NCBI GenBank assembly: GCA_902591865.1
Contig: CACJCK010000014.1
Coordinates: forward strand, 1-32,978
Direction: 5' to 3'
DNA from: an uncultured Prochlorococcus sp.
Lineage (GTDB): Bacteria; Cyanobacteriota; Cyanobacteriia; PCC-6307; Cyanobiaceae
Length of the DNA: 32,978 bases
Shown here: positions 32,113 through 32,978 of the stretch, piece after piece
Numbering within the stretch: the stretch's first letter is position 1
Layout: each line of letters begins with the position of its first letter
Notes under the pieces: generated by a model
Told to the model about the DNA's origin: nothing
Databases searched by the model: none
The model's input: only the letters and a program-made list of their open reading frames with translations
Position numbers and translations under genes: made by a program

Positions 32113-32978
32113 ATGGAAACTTCAAAAATAAAACTAGGTTTTCTTCAACTAGAGAAAAATCTTTTAATTCCAGCGATCATATTAGTATTATCTTCATTCT
32201 TAAAATTTTGGCCAAATTTCTTTTGGGACCTTGATGTTTATCAAAATGCAGTAAATATATTTAATACTGGAGGATCAGCATACTTGGAACTCGACGAACT
32301 TAAATTCGTATATCCACCATATACACTTATTTTGTTTTCGTTATTGGGTACAAATCTTTCTTTTTCTTTTGTCCTCTTTTATATTTCTTCAAGTTTTTTA
32401 ATTTTAAAAAAAAATTTCGGTGGTCAACTTATTATATATTCAATTATTTCAAGCTTAATTTTCTATAATGATTTTTTTGCCAAATCTATAGCTACAGGAA
32501 ACCTTACGATATTTTTGCATTTTTCTATTATAAGTTCCGCATTTCTTAGATCTCTAAAGCGTGTGGAGATATTTCTATTAATAGTTGCGATATCTTCATT
32601 AATAAAACCCTATTTAATAGCATATGTATTTCTTGGCTTAGCTGTTTGGCCTAATAAAAAAAATTATTTTAAATTGATAATTATCACTGTAACTTCAGTT
32701 GGTTTATTATCCTTATCTCAATTGTTTTTCACACCTGAACTCTTTAGAGGCTTTACTGAATCCCTTTTCAACCAGGCTATTGGAAATGATGATAGTCCAG
32801 GAAGAGATGTAGGTAAAGCTCTTTATTGGATATTTGGTAATTCATTAGAACGTAAGTACGCATTGGGATTACATTTTATAATAGTAATTTTACTAGAAAA
32901 AGCATTTTTTAACTTGGGTCAATCAATTGTTAAATTAGTAAATAATGAAGACTCAAAAAAACTTATATTCTTTATTTC
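32113..32978 (+). CDS. GT87-like membrane glycosyltransferase, 5' part (cut by window edge)
   Basis: An ATG at 32113 opens a frame with no stop to the end of the window (288 codons). Several long hydrophobic helices alternate with short loops. The first external loop has the GT87/DUF2029 hallmark: WDLDVYQNAVNIF with a candidate catalytic Asp, then FVYPPYTLILFSLLG, resembling Y-P-P...L. Such enzymes are GT-C mannosyl- or arabinosyl-type transferases using polyprenyl donors. The remainder lies outside the window. An AAGAGA stretch about 12 nt upstream could aid translation. There are no neighbours on this side to judge pathway. Confidence 0.75.
   Translation, partial: METSKIKLGFLQLEKNLLIPAIILVLSSFLKFWPNFFWDLDVYQNAVNIFNTGGSAYLELDELKFVYPPYTLILFSLLGTNLSFSFVLFYISSSFLILKKNFGGQLIIYSIISSLIFYNDFFAKSIATGNLTIFLHFSIISSAFLRSLKRVEIFLLIVAISSLIKPYLIAYVFLGLAVWPNKKNYFKLIIITVTSVGLLSLSQLFFTPELFRGFTESLFNQAIGNDDSPGRDVGKALYWIFGNSLERKYALGLHFIIVILLEKAFFNLGQSIVKLVNNEDSKKLIFFI

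Overview
The window reads as a chromosomal segment of a high-light-type marine Prochlorococcus. The DNA is very AT-rich (about 31% GC by eye), GTG/TTG starts are common, Shine-Dalgarno sequences are mostly weak, and spacers are short. The gene content fits: a Pcb chlorophyll-binding antenna, flavodoxin, a FutA iron-binding protein, a SomA-type porin, Ycf46-like and DUF2808 proteins, and several picocyanobacterial small proteins. No plasmid, phage, transposon or CRISPR array is visible.

Layout. (1) 1-2172 is gene-poor and flanks a tRNA-Ser(CGA). It holds a Yfr2-family small RNA (213-310, minus), a frameshifted small gene (521-720), a rhomboid protease and a 52-aa protein too short for usual ORF calling. 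(2) 2236-5709 holds an iron/outer-membrane group: futA divergent from a PKHD-type 2-oxoglutarate/Fe(II) dioxygenase, a small exported protein, and a porin lacking its SLH domain. (3) 5841-9588 holds glyQ, a three-gene operon (57-aa protein, MIF tautomerase, DUF1824 protein), a methyltransferase and two lineage-type hypotheticals. (4) 9666-11392 holds an IsiA/PcbC-like antenna next to flavodoxin, a split isiAB-like arrangement that suggests iron-stress use. (5) 11533-18051 holds a degenerate peroxiredoxin-like protein overlapping a SemiSWEET, an AEC carrier with a probable non-canonical start, a ribbon-helix-helix-like protein, and a minus-strand envelope cluster (ArnT-like transferase, GT4 transferase, EamA permease). 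(6) 18104-28840 is a long plus-strand housekeeping run: sppA, aroH, DUF2808, rpmH, rnpA, PH-domain gene, yidC, AAA ATPase, serS, rseP, rpsN, pnp. (7) 28844-31570 holds cysQ and rsmI, whose start codons lie 3 bp apart on opposite strands, a LapA-like protein and a helix-turn-helix protein. (8) 31571-32978 holds a roughly 540-bp spacer with a candidate structured RNA and intrinsic terminator, then the start of a GT87-like membrane glycosyltransferase cut by the window edge.

The most interesting signal is at the RNA level. The Yfr2-type RNA has a 5' end complementary to the conserved single-stranded motif of the cyanobacterial sRNA Yfr1. The porin mRNA 5 kb away carries a Yfr1-complementary heptamer just upstream of its start codon. 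Two nodes of the Yfr1 network therefore lie in one window. Also worth attention are the SLH-less porin, the Ig-like insert in YidC, the candidate RNA at 31687-31903, and the small genes recovered from apparent spacers.
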